64,000 bases of DNA from Fusobacterium sp. (GTDB lineage Bacteria; Cyanobacteriota; Vampirovibrionia; Gastranaerophilales; Gastranaerophilaceae): the NCBI GenBank assembly GCA_023662905.1, contig JAMPIJ010000002.1, forward strand, positions 1 to 64,000, in the 5' to 3' direction. Both the position numbers and the translations under genes were made by a program. The notes beneath the pieces are model-generated. The model ran no database searches. It saw nothing but the letters and a program-made list of their open reading frames with translations, and had not been told where the DNA came from. Of this stretch, positions 1 to 7,793 are shown piece by piece (the first letter of the stretch is position 1; the number at the start of each line of letters is the position of its first letter).

Positions 1-68
1 GCCATAGTAAAGGCACCTAAGAGAGGCCCCCCCCCCCCTGTGCAAGGTAATACATTTCGTTTGTTCAT
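1..68 (-). CDS. Prepilin-like protein, copy 1 (5' end only; G-tract ON)
   Basis: This is the 5' end of a type IV prepilin-like gene that runs leftward out of the window. I chose the ATG at 68..66 because AAAGGA lies 8 nt upstream; the other ATG at 77 overlaps that ribosome site. The 22 visible codons encode a short leader, four Gly from twelve G, then PLLGA followed by FTM, which matches the FTMAEILL start of mature pilin in the four complete copies. The residue before the cleavage-site Phe is Ala, not the usual Gly. Twelve G keeps the ATG in frame with the pilin, so this copy reads as ON. The identity of the missing part is inferred from the paralogues. Confidence 0.75.
   Translation of the reverse strand, partial: MNKRNVLPCTGGGGPLLGAFTM
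27..38 (-). repeat. Homopolymer tract, 12 G (prepilin copy 1)
   Basis: Twelve consecutive C on the plus strand read as G12 in the leader of prepilin copy 1. The tract starts at a codon boundary, so twelve is the in-frame length. Tracts of this length are prone to slipped-strand change in bacteria. Confidence 0.9.
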
Positions 69-90
69 ATTTTCCATCCTTTCTGTTATC

Positions 91-119
91 AGTTTAAATC
101 ATGTTTTTTTATATGTCAA
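91..119 (-). promoter_or_regulatory. Promoter of prepilin copy 1
   Basis: TTGACA (119..114) and TAAACT (96..91) are separated by 17 nt. The spacer holds AAACATG at the same position as in the other four prepilin promoters. The start codon is about 25 nt further on. Confidence 0.7.
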
Positions 120-202
120 CCGTTACCGCCAGCGCGGTTCGCATTATGAAGCCGCGTTGACCCGCGGAAATTATAAAAAATGTAACAAACACACCCGTTT
201 TA

Positions 203-230
203 TTGTATTGGTTCATGTTTATAATATAAT
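203..230 (+). promoter_or_regulatory. Promoter of the symporter gene
   Basis: TTGTAT (203-208), 16 nt, TATAAT (225-230). A second TATAAT overlaps just upstream (220-225). The 78-248 stretch otherwise holds only the prepilin promoter and GC-rich sequence with no gene I can see. Confidence 0.5.
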
Positions 231-248
231 AGCTTTGAGGTGCTTTAA

Positions 249-1502
249 TTGAAACACACTAAACTGACGTCATTAATATTTTTAGCATTAATACTAGGGA
301 TAATTTTTGGTGCTGTGGCGCCTGATTTGGCTGTGAAAATGCAGCCTTTTGCGACAATTTTTCTCCGAATGGTTAAAATGATTATCGCACCGCTCCTATT
401 TGCAACGCTCGTTGTCGGAATCGCAGGACACGGAGATGTTAAACAACTTAGCAAAATAGGGATTAAAACAATTGTTTATTTTGAAATAGTCACGACACTG
501 GCACTTTTCATAGGGCTTATTGCAGGTAATATATTCCAGCCTGGGGTTGGGTTTTCACTTGACGCAACCGCCGGAAATCTTCAAGAAGCCGGTTTGATGG
601 CGGCAACAGATTCGCATACTTCAATACACCAAATGGTAATAAATATTTTCCCAACCAGTATTGTTGACGCGATGGCTAATGGAAACTTATTACAAATTGT
701 CGTATTTTCAATATTCTTTGCTCTGGCAATCTGCACTGTCGGAAAACCGGCAGAACCAGTCCTTGACCTGTTGAAATCCGTCAGCAAAATAATGTTTAAA
801 TTTACCGAATACGTAATGTATTTCGCGCCAATCGGTATTTTCGGCGCAATTTCATATACCATCGGTATCAATGGAATTAAAGTTTTGGGAAGCTATTTAA
901 AAGTTATCCTTAGCCTTTATGCCGCGCTGGCTGTGTTTGTAGTACTGGTTCTAATAATTGCGTGTAAAATCGCTAAAATTTCATTCCGCGCACTAATCAG
1001 AACGCTGGAAGAACCGGCATTACTCGCGTTTTCAACAGCAAGTTCCGAGGCGGCATTCCCAAAAGCAATCGAAATCATGGAAAACTTCGGGGTTCCGAAA
1101 AACATTGTAGGCTTTGTAATGCCTACTGGTTACACTTTCAACCTCGACGGAAGCACTCTTTACCTTGCGATTGCAGTTATATTTTCAGCGCAAATCGCAG
1201 GAATACACTTATCTTTTGAACAACAAATCGTCATAATGCTTGCACTGATGCTTACAAGCAAAGGTATCGCAGGTGTACCAAGGGTTTCATTAATCGTACT
1301 TGCCGGAACACTTGCAAGCTTTAACATACCAATTATCGGCGTCGCGATTCTTCTTGGAATCGACCAGATTCTTGACATGGGCCGCACAACCGTGAACCTT
1401 GTCGGTAACTGTATCGCAACAGTCGTTATTGCACGTTGGGAAAACCAATTTGATTATGATAAAATGAAAAATTATATAGCAGAACAACAAAGAACTGAAT
1501 AG
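249..1502 (+). CDS. Dicarboxylate/amino acid:cation symporter (DAACS family)
   Basis: A secondary transporter that probably brings in glutamate, aspartate or C4-dicarboxylates together with cations across the inner membrane. The 417-residue length and the many hydrophobic segments fit the GltP/DctA family. Family hallmarks are a serine-rich stretch near residue 258 (STASSEAAFPKAIE), TGYTFNLDGSTLY near 290, and a C-terminal helix with GRTTVNLVGN. Translation starts at TTG: GAGG lies 8 nt upstream and there is no in-frame ATG nearby. ileS follows 10 nt after the stop, so the two are probably co-transcribed. The exact substrate cannot be told from sequence alone. Confidence 0.88.
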   Translation: MKHTKLTSLIFLALILGIIFGAVAPDLAVKMQPFATIFLRMVKMIIAPLLFATLVVGIAGHGDVKQLSKIGIKTIVYFEIVTTLALFIGLIAGNIFQPGVGFSLDATAGNLQEAGLMAATDSHTSIHQMVINIFPTSIVDAMANGNLLQIVVFSIFFALAICTVGKPAEPVLDLLKSVSKIMFKFTEYVMYFAPIGIFGAISYTIGINGIKVLGSYLKVILSLYAALAVFVVLVLIIACKIAKISFRALIRTLEEPALLAFSTASSEAAFPKAIEIMENFGVPKNIVGFVMPTGYTFNLDGSTLYLAIAVIFSAQIAGIHLSFEQQIVIMLALMLTSKGIAGVPRVSLIVLAGTLASFNIPIIGVAILLGIDQILDMGRTTVNLVGNCIATVVIARWENQFDYDKMKNYIAEQQRTE

Positions 1503-1512
1503 AGGGAATAAT

Positions 1513-4326
1513 ATGGAAACAAAACAAGATTACAAAGAAACGTTAAACCTCCCGCAAACCACGCTTGCGATGCGCGCAAACGCTACGGTTAGAGAGCTGG
1601 AAATCCAAAAATTCTGGGAAGAAAACAAAATTTATGACAAAAATATCGCTCAACGCGATAAAACTAACAAATTCATTCTTCACGACGGCCCTCCATACTT
1701 GAGCAGTGAAAAAATTCACGTTGGTACTGCATTAAACAAAATTTTAAAAGATATTTTAACTAAATATAAAGCACAAAAAGGGTTCTACGCGCCTTATGTT
1801 CCGGGCTACGACGGCCACGGGCTTCCGATTGAAAACGCTGTTGTTAAAACAATCAAAGGCGGCCGCTCAGCGCTTACTCCGGCAGAATTAAGAGAAAAAT
1901 GCCGCGAATTCGCACACAAAAACCTCAAAGGTCAGGAAAGTGAATTCAAACGTTTAGGCGTTTGGGGCGACTGGGAACACCCTTACCTGACAATCGACGC
2001 AGCTTATGAAGCCGAACAGGTTCGAGTTTTCGGCGAAATGTATAAAAAGGGTTACATCGAAAAAGGTTTGAAACCGGTTTACTGGTGCGCGTCTTGCGAA
2101 ACCGCGCTTGCAGAAGCAGAAGTTGAATACGCAGACCACACATCAACTTCAATCTATGTAAGATTTAAGTTCGACGACGAGTCAACAAAGAAAATCCAAT
2201 CGCTTATAGGTACAGAAAACAGTTCAATATTCTCTGTAATTTGGACAACAACCCCTTGGACAATTCCGTCTAACATGGCGATTTCTATGCACCCTAAATT
2301 TGAATACACATTCTTTGAAAAGGGTGGCGATGTTTATGTAATCGCTCAAGGCTTACTCGGCGCATTCCTCGCTGATGTTCAGTGGGAAGAAAGCGATATC
2401 AAAGTTATCGGCTCTTGCACAGGCGCGGACTTAGAACTTTTGGCAACAAAACACCCGCTAGTTGACAGAAAATCCCCGATTATCCTTGGCGAACACGTAA
2501 CACTTGAAGCCGGAACCGGTGCGGTTCACACAGCCCCAGGCCACGGTCTTGAAGACTACGAAGTCGGATGCAAATACGGAATCGAAGTATTTTCACCGCT
2601 CGACAGCCGCGGCGTTTGGACAGAAGCAGTTCAAGATAAGGATTTAGAGGGCGTTCCTTACTACAAAGGAAACTCTATCGTAATCGAAAAACTTCAAAAT
2701 TGCGGCGCGCTTCTTGCACAACAAGACATCCAACACAGCTACCCGCACTGCTGGAGATGTAAAAACCCTGTAATTTACCGCGCAACACCTCAATGGTTCG
2801 TTAAAGTTGATAAATTCAGAGAAGAAACTTTAGACGCAATCAAAGGGGTAAAATGGATTCCTGCAAGCGGCGAAGCACGTATTTCAAACATGGTTCAAAA
2901 CCGTACAGACTGGTGTATTTCCCGCCAGCGCGCATGGGGCGTTCCAATTCCAGTTTTCTACTGCGACGATTGCGGCGAAGTTATCGTAACAGACCAAACA
3001 ATCAACCACGTTGCAGAAATCTTTGAAAAAGAAAGCTCAGACGCCTGGGTTAAACACGCAACAGCTGAACTTCTTCCACAAGGGTTCAAATGCCCTAAAT
3101 GCGGCAAAACGCACATTTCAAAAGAAAACGACATTATGGACGTTTGGTTCGACTCAGGCATAAGCTGGAGAGCTGTCGTTGAAAAACGCAGCGCAGAACT
3201 CGGCCACACCCCTGTTGAAATGTACCTTGAGGGTTCTGACCAACACCGCGGTTGGTTCCAATCTTCACTCTTGACCGCAATGGCAACCGAGGGCAAAGCG
3301 CCTTACAAAACAGTTCTTACTCACGGATTCGTATTCGGTGAAGACGGCCGCAAGATGTCAAAATCCTTAGGCAACTACATCAGACCGGACGATATCATCA
3401 AAAACTACGGCGCTGATATTCTAAGACTCTGGGCAGCATCAGTTGACTACAGAAACGACACCAAAATCGGCGACAACATCGTTAAACAACTTGTCGAAAT
3501 TTTCAAAAAGACACGTAACACCGTAAGATTCTTGCTCGGAAACATCTACGATTTTGACCCTGCAACTGATTACGTAAAATACGATGAACTCAAAAATATC
3601 GACAAATTCGCACTCCACAAACTCAATAAAGTCGTGGCAGAAGTAAGCGAAAGTTTTGAAAACTACGAATTCTATAAATACTTCCAAGCGCTTCAAAACT
3701 TCGCGGCAGTCGATTTGAGTGCGTTCTACCTTGATATTGTAAAAGACAGACTTTATACAGCGGGCAAAAAATCACTTTCACGCCGCGCATGCCAGACAGT
3801 TCTGTTTGAAATCTCACAAAGCTTAATCAGAATGCTTGCCCCTGTAATGCCACACCAGGCAGAAGACATGTGGATGAGCGTTCCGGAAGCGCAGAAAAAC
3901 GATTTAGAAAGTATCTTGCTTTCTAATTGGGTAGAAGTGAAACCTGAATGGACAAACGCACAGCTTGAAGAAGATTTCACGAAGATTTTGAAAGCGCGCG
4001 AAGTCGTAACCCGTGCAATCGAACCGCTTAGAGCCGACAAAAAAGTCGGAAGTTCATTAGAGGTTGCGGTTTGGGTGAAAGCGGAAGACAATTCGGTATT
4101 AAAAGCGAATGAAAGCGAACTTTGCAACATCTTTATTACGTCTCAAGCACACGTAGCAGAAAACGCACCCGCAGATGTATTGAACGAACACACAGAAGAC
4201 GGATTCACTGTTTGGGTCACAAAAGCAGAGGGTGAAAAATGCGAACGCTGCTGGAAATACCGTAAACTTGGCGAACACGCTGGACACGAAACGATTTGTT
4301 CAGAGTGTTACGAAGCGATTAAATAA
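1513..4326 (+). CDS. ileS: Isoleucyl-tRNA synthetase
   Basis: Charges tRNA-Ile with isoleucine in the cytoplasm. It is 937 aa, normal for bacterial IleRS. Visible landmarks are HDGPPY at residues 57-62, an editing (CP1) domain with TTTPWTIPSN and GTGAVHTAPGHG, WCISRQRAWGVPIP, KMSKS near residue 614, and a C-terminal zinc finger (CERC..CSEC). One signature is unusual: the segment usually written ANGxIHIGH reads LSSEKIHVGT, so the second His of HIGH is Thr (residue 72) and the loop is one residue longer. Everything else looks intact and functional. It ends at a strong terminator shared with the convergent gene at 4362. Confidence 0.97.
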   Translation: METKQDYKETLNLPQTTLAMRANATVRELEIQKFWEENKIYDKNIAQRDKTNKFILHDGPPYLSSEKIHVGTALNKILKDILTKYKAQKGFYAPYVPGYDGHGLPIENAVVKTIKGGRSALTPAELREKCREFAHKNLKGQESEFKRLGVWGDWEHPYLTIDAAYEAEQVRVFGEMYKKGYIEKGLKPVYWCASCETALAEAEVEYADHTSTSIYVRFKFDDESTKKIQSLIGTENSSIFSVIWTTTPWTIPSNMAISMHPKFEYTFFEKGGDVYVIAQGLLGAFLADVQWEESDIKVIGSCTGADLELLATKHPLVDRKSPIILGEHVTLEAGTGAVHTAPGHGLEDYEVGCKYGIEVFSPLDSRGVWTEAVQDKDLEGVPYYKGNSIVIEKLQNCGALLAQQDIQHSYPHCWRCKNPVIYRATPQWFVKVDKFREETLDAIKGVKWIPASGEARISNMVQNRTDWCISRQRAWGVPIPVFYCDDCGEVIVTDQTINHVAEIFEKESSDAWVKHATAELLPQGFKCPKCGKTHISKENDIMDVWFDSGISWRAVVEKRSAELGHTPVEMYLEGSDQHRGWFQSSLLTAMATEGKAPYKTVLTHGFVFGEDGRKMSKSLGNYIRPDDIIKNYGADILRLWAASVDYRNDTKIGDNIVKQLVEIFKKTRNTVRFLLGNIYDFDPATDYVKYDELKNIDKFALHKLNKVVAEVSESFENYEFYKYFQALQNFAAVDLSAFYLDIVKDRLYTAGKKSLSRRACQTVLFEISQSLIRMLAPVMPHQAEDMWMSVPEAQKNDLESILLSNWVEVKPEWTNAQLEEDFTKILKAREVVTRAIEPLRADKKVGSSLEVAVWVKAEDNSVLKANESELCNIFITSQAHVAENAPADVLNEHTEDGFTVWVTKAEGEKCERCWKYRKLGEHAGHETICSECYEAIK

Positions 4327-4332
4327 CTAAAA

Positions 4333-4362
4333 AAAACGAGGCATCATCGATGCCTCGTTTTT
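4333..4362. terminator. Bidirectional terminator after ileS
   Basis: AAAACGAGGCATC and GATGCCTCGTTTT form a 13-bp stem with a 3-nt loop. A-runs and T-runs on both sides serve ileS (+) and the 4362 gene (-). Confidence 0.9.
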
Positions 4363-6104
4363 TATTCTTTCAATAATCTTTCAGCCTCAGCTCTATCTAC
4401 GCCGGAAGAACTTCCATCAATATAGAATTGACCATACTGCGATGTAACGGTATGTCCATTAACATGCTGTTGTGACATCATACCACCAAGACCGCCGTGA
4501 GCCATATTTGCACAATCATCCAACGCCTTAGTTACTTGTTCACCTAGCTGAATATCTTGAACACTTACATGCGAGTTTTCAATTCCAGCTCTCTGATTTC
4601 TCAAATCAGCTTCTCTAGCTTCCGCTTTGTTCATACGATTTCTAGCTCGTATCTCGCCTTTAGTCGTTGCATGACCCGTTTGAGCTTGACCTGTTAAATT
4701 CATATCTGCTTCGGCTTGATTTGATTTTGTTTCAGCATTTCCAATTTGCGTGTCGAGTTTACCCATCTTCTTAGCTTCGTCTTGTGACATTTTAGTCAAA
4801 CGAGCTTTTTGATTAGTAATCTCAGATTGTAACGAACTGTATTCTTTGTCTAATTTTTCAAATTTTTCTACATCAGCTTCTGCATTTGCTTTTTGCGTTT
4901 CTAGTTCTTGTAATGCATCCTGTTTTTCCTGCAATGTTTTTTGATTTGCTTCTAATTCTTTTTGTTTTGCCTCAAGATTTTTCTTAGCGCCCTCTAATTT
5001 TTCTTTAGAGTCAGCAAGTTTTTGTTTTGCATCAGCGACACCTTTTTTGCTGTTATCTACATTATTCAAAGCTTTTGCTTCTTCCTGTTCAGCTTTAGTT
5101 AAATTTTGTTCCGCTTGGGTCAATTCGCCTTTAGCAGTAGCCAAATCAGCTTTTGCCTGTGTTAACTGTGCTTCAATAGACGCTTTTTGTTCTGGTGGTG
5201 CAGACGCCAATTGAGTTTCTAAGCTACTAACTTTTCCTTCAGCCGTAGCAACATTACCCTCAGCAGTTTGGACTCCTGCTTGTGCAGTTTTGGTATTACC
5301 AACAGCTGTTTTATAGTCTGCACTTGCCTTACTAAGTTCGCCTTGAGCCTCTTGAATATTACGTTCTTCTTTACCAACTTTTGATTCAAACGAACTTACA
5401 CCGTCTTTAGCAGTCTTAACATTCTGTTCTGCGGTTTTAACATCTTTTTCTGCATTCTCAATTGTATTATTTTCTTTAAATGCATCCAACTTTTTCTGAG
5501 CGACATCAGCCTTACCTTTGGCCTGATTACGACTCATTTGTAAATCACCATTCAAATATGTTTCAGCATCCTTAATTGCTGCCTGTAAATCAGCAGATGT
5601 AGTTGCCCCCTCCATCTTAGAAACACATGTGTCTCCATCAAGCGCAATTTGTTTTGCTACATCAATATTACTTGCGTTACCGGTAGAACCAGACTTATCA
5701 GCGCCATCGGTACCTTTGGTATTATTTTGTTGATTCAATTTATCAATATCAGATGGCTGTTTAGTCTTACCAGCTTTAGCTGTGCCAACCAAATCACCAA
5801 TACCTTTCGCTAGTTGCAAAGAACTTTGTGCAATAGCATTCCACATAGCGATTTTTTCCATCGTACTCATTTTTTGAGTACCTTGACAACAACCCGCACC
5901 GCCGGTATTCACAATTACAGCTCTGCCATTAATCTGGCGGCTCATTGCTGTATATGAAGTTCTTCCGCTCGGCTTATTTCTATCTGCAAGCTGAATTCTA
6001 GTTTGCATAAGCGAATTGCGTTGAACCCCGCCTCCTTTGTTAGAAGAACCGGAGCCGCCGCCATATACGCGATTATTCATAATTGAACCTGTTGTAATGC
6101 TCAT
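4362..6104 (-). CDS. Long coiled-coil protein, function unknown
   Basis: I do not recognise this 580-aa protein. Residues 1-130 are low in charge and rich in Gly, Ser and Asn, with a CC pair in GGAGCCQGT and an amphipathic stretch MEKIAMWNAIAQSSLQLAKG. Residues about 190-470 form a very long Ala/Lys/Glu/Gln coiled coil with repeated TAEx-VxTAxG units. A shorter C-terminal part contains HVNGHTVTSQYGQFYIDG. There is no signal peptide or membrane segment. GAGAGAG lies just upstream of the ATG. The layout (disordered head, long rod, compact tail) suits a filament, spacer or secreted structural protein, but that is only inference. It is a single transcription unit ending at the ileS terminator. 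Confidence 0.85.
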   Translation of the reverse strand: MSITTGSIMNNRVYGGGSGSSNKGGGVQRNSLMQTRIQLADRNKPSGRTSYTAMSRQINGRAVIVNTGGAGCCQGTQKMSTMEKIAMWNAIAQSSLQLAKGIGDLVGTAKAGKTKQPSDIDKLNQQNNTKGTDGADKSGSTGNASNIDVAKQIALDGDTCVSKMEGATTSADLQAAIKDAETYLNGDLQMSRNQAKGKADVAQKKLDAFKENNTIENAEKDVKTAEQNVKTAKDGVSSFESKVGKEERNIQEAQGELSKASADYKTAVGNTKTAQAGVQTAEGNVATAEGKVSSLETQLASAPPEQKASIEAQLTQAKADLATAKGELTQAEQNLTKAEQEEAKALNNVDNSKKGVADAKQKLADSKEKLEGAKKNLEAKQKELEANQKTLQEKQDALQELETQKANAEADVEKFEKLDKEYSSLQSEITNQKARLTKMSQDEAKKMGKLDTQIGNAETKSNQAEADMNLTGQAQTGHATTKGEIRARNRMNKAEAREADLRNQRAGIENSHVSVQDIQLGEQVTKALDDCANMAHGGLGGMMSQQHVNGHTVTSQYGQFYIDGSSSGVDRAEAERLLKE

Positions 6105-6238
6105 GCAAACTCTCTCTTGTTATTGCTATACAAATTAATAAAGTATTTATTTTTCGGGTAAATTCAATAACAGAAAGATTTGTTACATTACTTTACAATT
6201 GGGTAAAAATAGACACATAATAATATTATACCCATTTT

Positions 6239-7489
6239 TTATTCAGCAATACCAGGTTCAAGCTCCATTCCTAAGAATTTTTTACGAAACGCAAACTGTG
6301 CTTTTGGAAGACCGTAAGCAAGCAAGAAACTGCTTATTCCGACATTAGCCAGAATATTCACCGCTTTCAAGCCTTTTGCTTTTTTCATAAATTTCACGAC
6401 ATCGCCTGAATTTACAGCATTTTTAGAAATATTCTCAATGCTATCGCGGAATGCTTTTAGTTCTTTTAAATCTACATATTTGCGAGGATCACGAACACCA
6501 TTTTCTAGCATTGTAACCTTTTTGTATTTATCAGCATATTTTACAAAAAGGCTTTTCGGATTATTGTCTACGAAGTCAAGAAGTTCTTTTTCTGATTTTG
6601 CATCAGGAACCGTAAGTTTATTATTTTTAATTGCGTCGATAAACTCTTTATCATCAAGCATTTTAATATCAAGGTTCAGGTTAGTATTAAGCATTTTACC
6701 TGTTGATTTATCGAGGAATTTCGCAAGCATTCCAGGGAAGACAAAGTTAAGGAACATCATACCAGCCATTTTAACCCCAACATCAATCGCAGCGTCACGG
6801 TTACGTGCTGTAATCAAACGTCCAACAGCATAACCGCCGTCAGTAACCGCCATTTTTTGAACAGTAGACATCTCGGCAAGAGATGAAAGACCACCCTTAA
6901 ACGAAATATTTTTTGACGCAAAATCGTCCATTGATTTCATTTGTGGGACAAAAGTATCAGCTTGCTGAGCGGCTTCACGTTTTTGCGCCATTTGACGTTT
7001 AGTATTTGCTGTCCAGGCAAAAATAAGTTTTGGGATTACAAAGCCCATCAAAGCAATTGGAATTGCAGTTTCGGCAAGAATTTTTCCACCCAAAAGTTTT
7101 TTATATTTTGCCTGATTATTTTTCAAGAATTCTAAATCCTTAACCGCTTCGGGTGCCAAATCCTTGAATTTCTTAATGTTATAATCAAGCCCTTGATTTG
7201 CTTCCTCTTTAAGCAATTTAGAGCTAATTTCAGGATTAAAACCGTTTTTCTTGAATACTTTGGCGCCAATCTTTTCAAGCAACGGGATTCCGCCGAGCCA
7301 AACAGCAGAAACAGTGTACTCATCAACCAAGCGCTCGCGGGTCGCAAGCATCGCAATATCCTTATCGCTTTCGTTCTGCTTGTAAGTCAGCGCGACTTTT
7401 GTCGGAACTTCGATACCGCAATCGCGCAGTAGTAAAGGATAAATGCTATTATTATTTCCTATTGCTGATATTATATTTGTTATTGTCAT
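6239..7489 (-). CDS. Conserved-looking membrane-associated protein, unknown function
   Basis: A 416-aa protein I cannot name. It has several hydrophobic stretches (around residues 140-160, 245-265 and 385-400) separated by Lys/Asp-rich segments, which suggests a protein that associates with or crosses the membrane. The start ATG is supported by GGAG 10 nt upstream. Its general build resembles the gene at 24399: an N-terminal amphipathic region, 'LL.K.G' helices and a C-terminal membrane segment followed by a basic tail. The two may be distant paralogues. It is transcribed away from thrS, and a 304-nt region separates the two genes. Confidence 0.8.
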   Translation of the reverse strand: MTITNIISAIGNNNSIYPLLLRDCGIEVPTKVALTYKQNESDKDIAMLATRERLVDEYTVSAVWLGGIPLLEKIGAKVFKKNGFNPEISSKLLKEEANQGLDYNIKKFKDLAPEAVKDLEFLKNNQAKYKKLLGGKILAETAIPIALMGFVIPKLIFAWTANTKRQMAQKREAAQQADTFVPQMKSMDDFASKNISFKGGLSSLAEMSTVQKMAVTDGGYAVGRLITARNRDAAIDVGVKMAGMMFLNFVFPGMLAKFLDKSTGKMLNTNLNLDIKMLDDKEFIDAIKNNKLTVPDAKSEKELLDFVDNNPKSLFVKYADKYKKVTMLENGVRDPRKYVDLKELKAFRDSIENISKNAVNSGDVVKFMKKAKGLKAVNILANVGISSFLLAYGLPKAQFAFRKKFLGMELEPGIAE

Positions 7490-7533
7490 TTGTTTATTTC
7501 TCCAATCTCACATCTAAAACTACCTATAAAAAA

Positions 7534-7596
7534 GGTTATAATGTGAAATTGAAATTCGGGTTGATGCATAACATTTGCGCAAAACACATTATAACC
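7534..7596. repeat. 12-bp perfect inverted repeat between divergent genes
   Basis: GGTTATAATGTG (7534-7545) and its exact reverse complement (7585-7596) are separated by 39 nt. Each arm contains a TATAAT-like -10 element. It lies in the 304-nt region between the 6239 gene and thrS. Confidence 0.6.
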
Positions 7597-7709
7597 ACGC
7601 CTTAATGGCAATGATGATAATGATGATGTCGTTTTACGCTTGGAGTAAACATTGTTAAAAATTCTTTCTTTTTCTACTACACTATTAATATAAAACGCTG
7701 AAAAAATAA

Positions 7710-7736
7710 TTGCAAGCATTTTGTTCATGTTATAAT
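7710..7736 (+). promoter_or_regulatory. Promoter of thrS
   Basis: TTGCAA (7710-7715), 15 nt, then an extended -10 TGtTATAAT (TATAAT at 7731-7736), 57 nt before the chosen thrS ATG. Confidence 0.6.
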
Positions 7737-7793
7737 GTCATACGTAGATAATACCTCTTGCAAATGTTGTTGCTTGAGGAGGAAGGAAAAATT

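Noticed and set aside
120-200. GC-rich inverted sequence between prepilin copy 1 and the symporter as an RNA gene
   Set aside because: The pairing is short and imperfect, and no promoter-terminator pair frames it.
2958-3296. Long minus-strand frame inside ileS
   Set aside because: It is a shadow of the highly conserved ileS reading frame.
7605-7658. 17-codon Met-rich frame upstream of thrS as a gene
   Set aside because: It has no ribosome site and no terminator; kept only as part of a finding.
7486-7728. An 80-codon minus-strand frame upstream of the 6239 gene
   Set aside because: It overlaps the likely promoter regions of two genes, has odd composition, and the 6239 gene has its own well-placed ribosome site.
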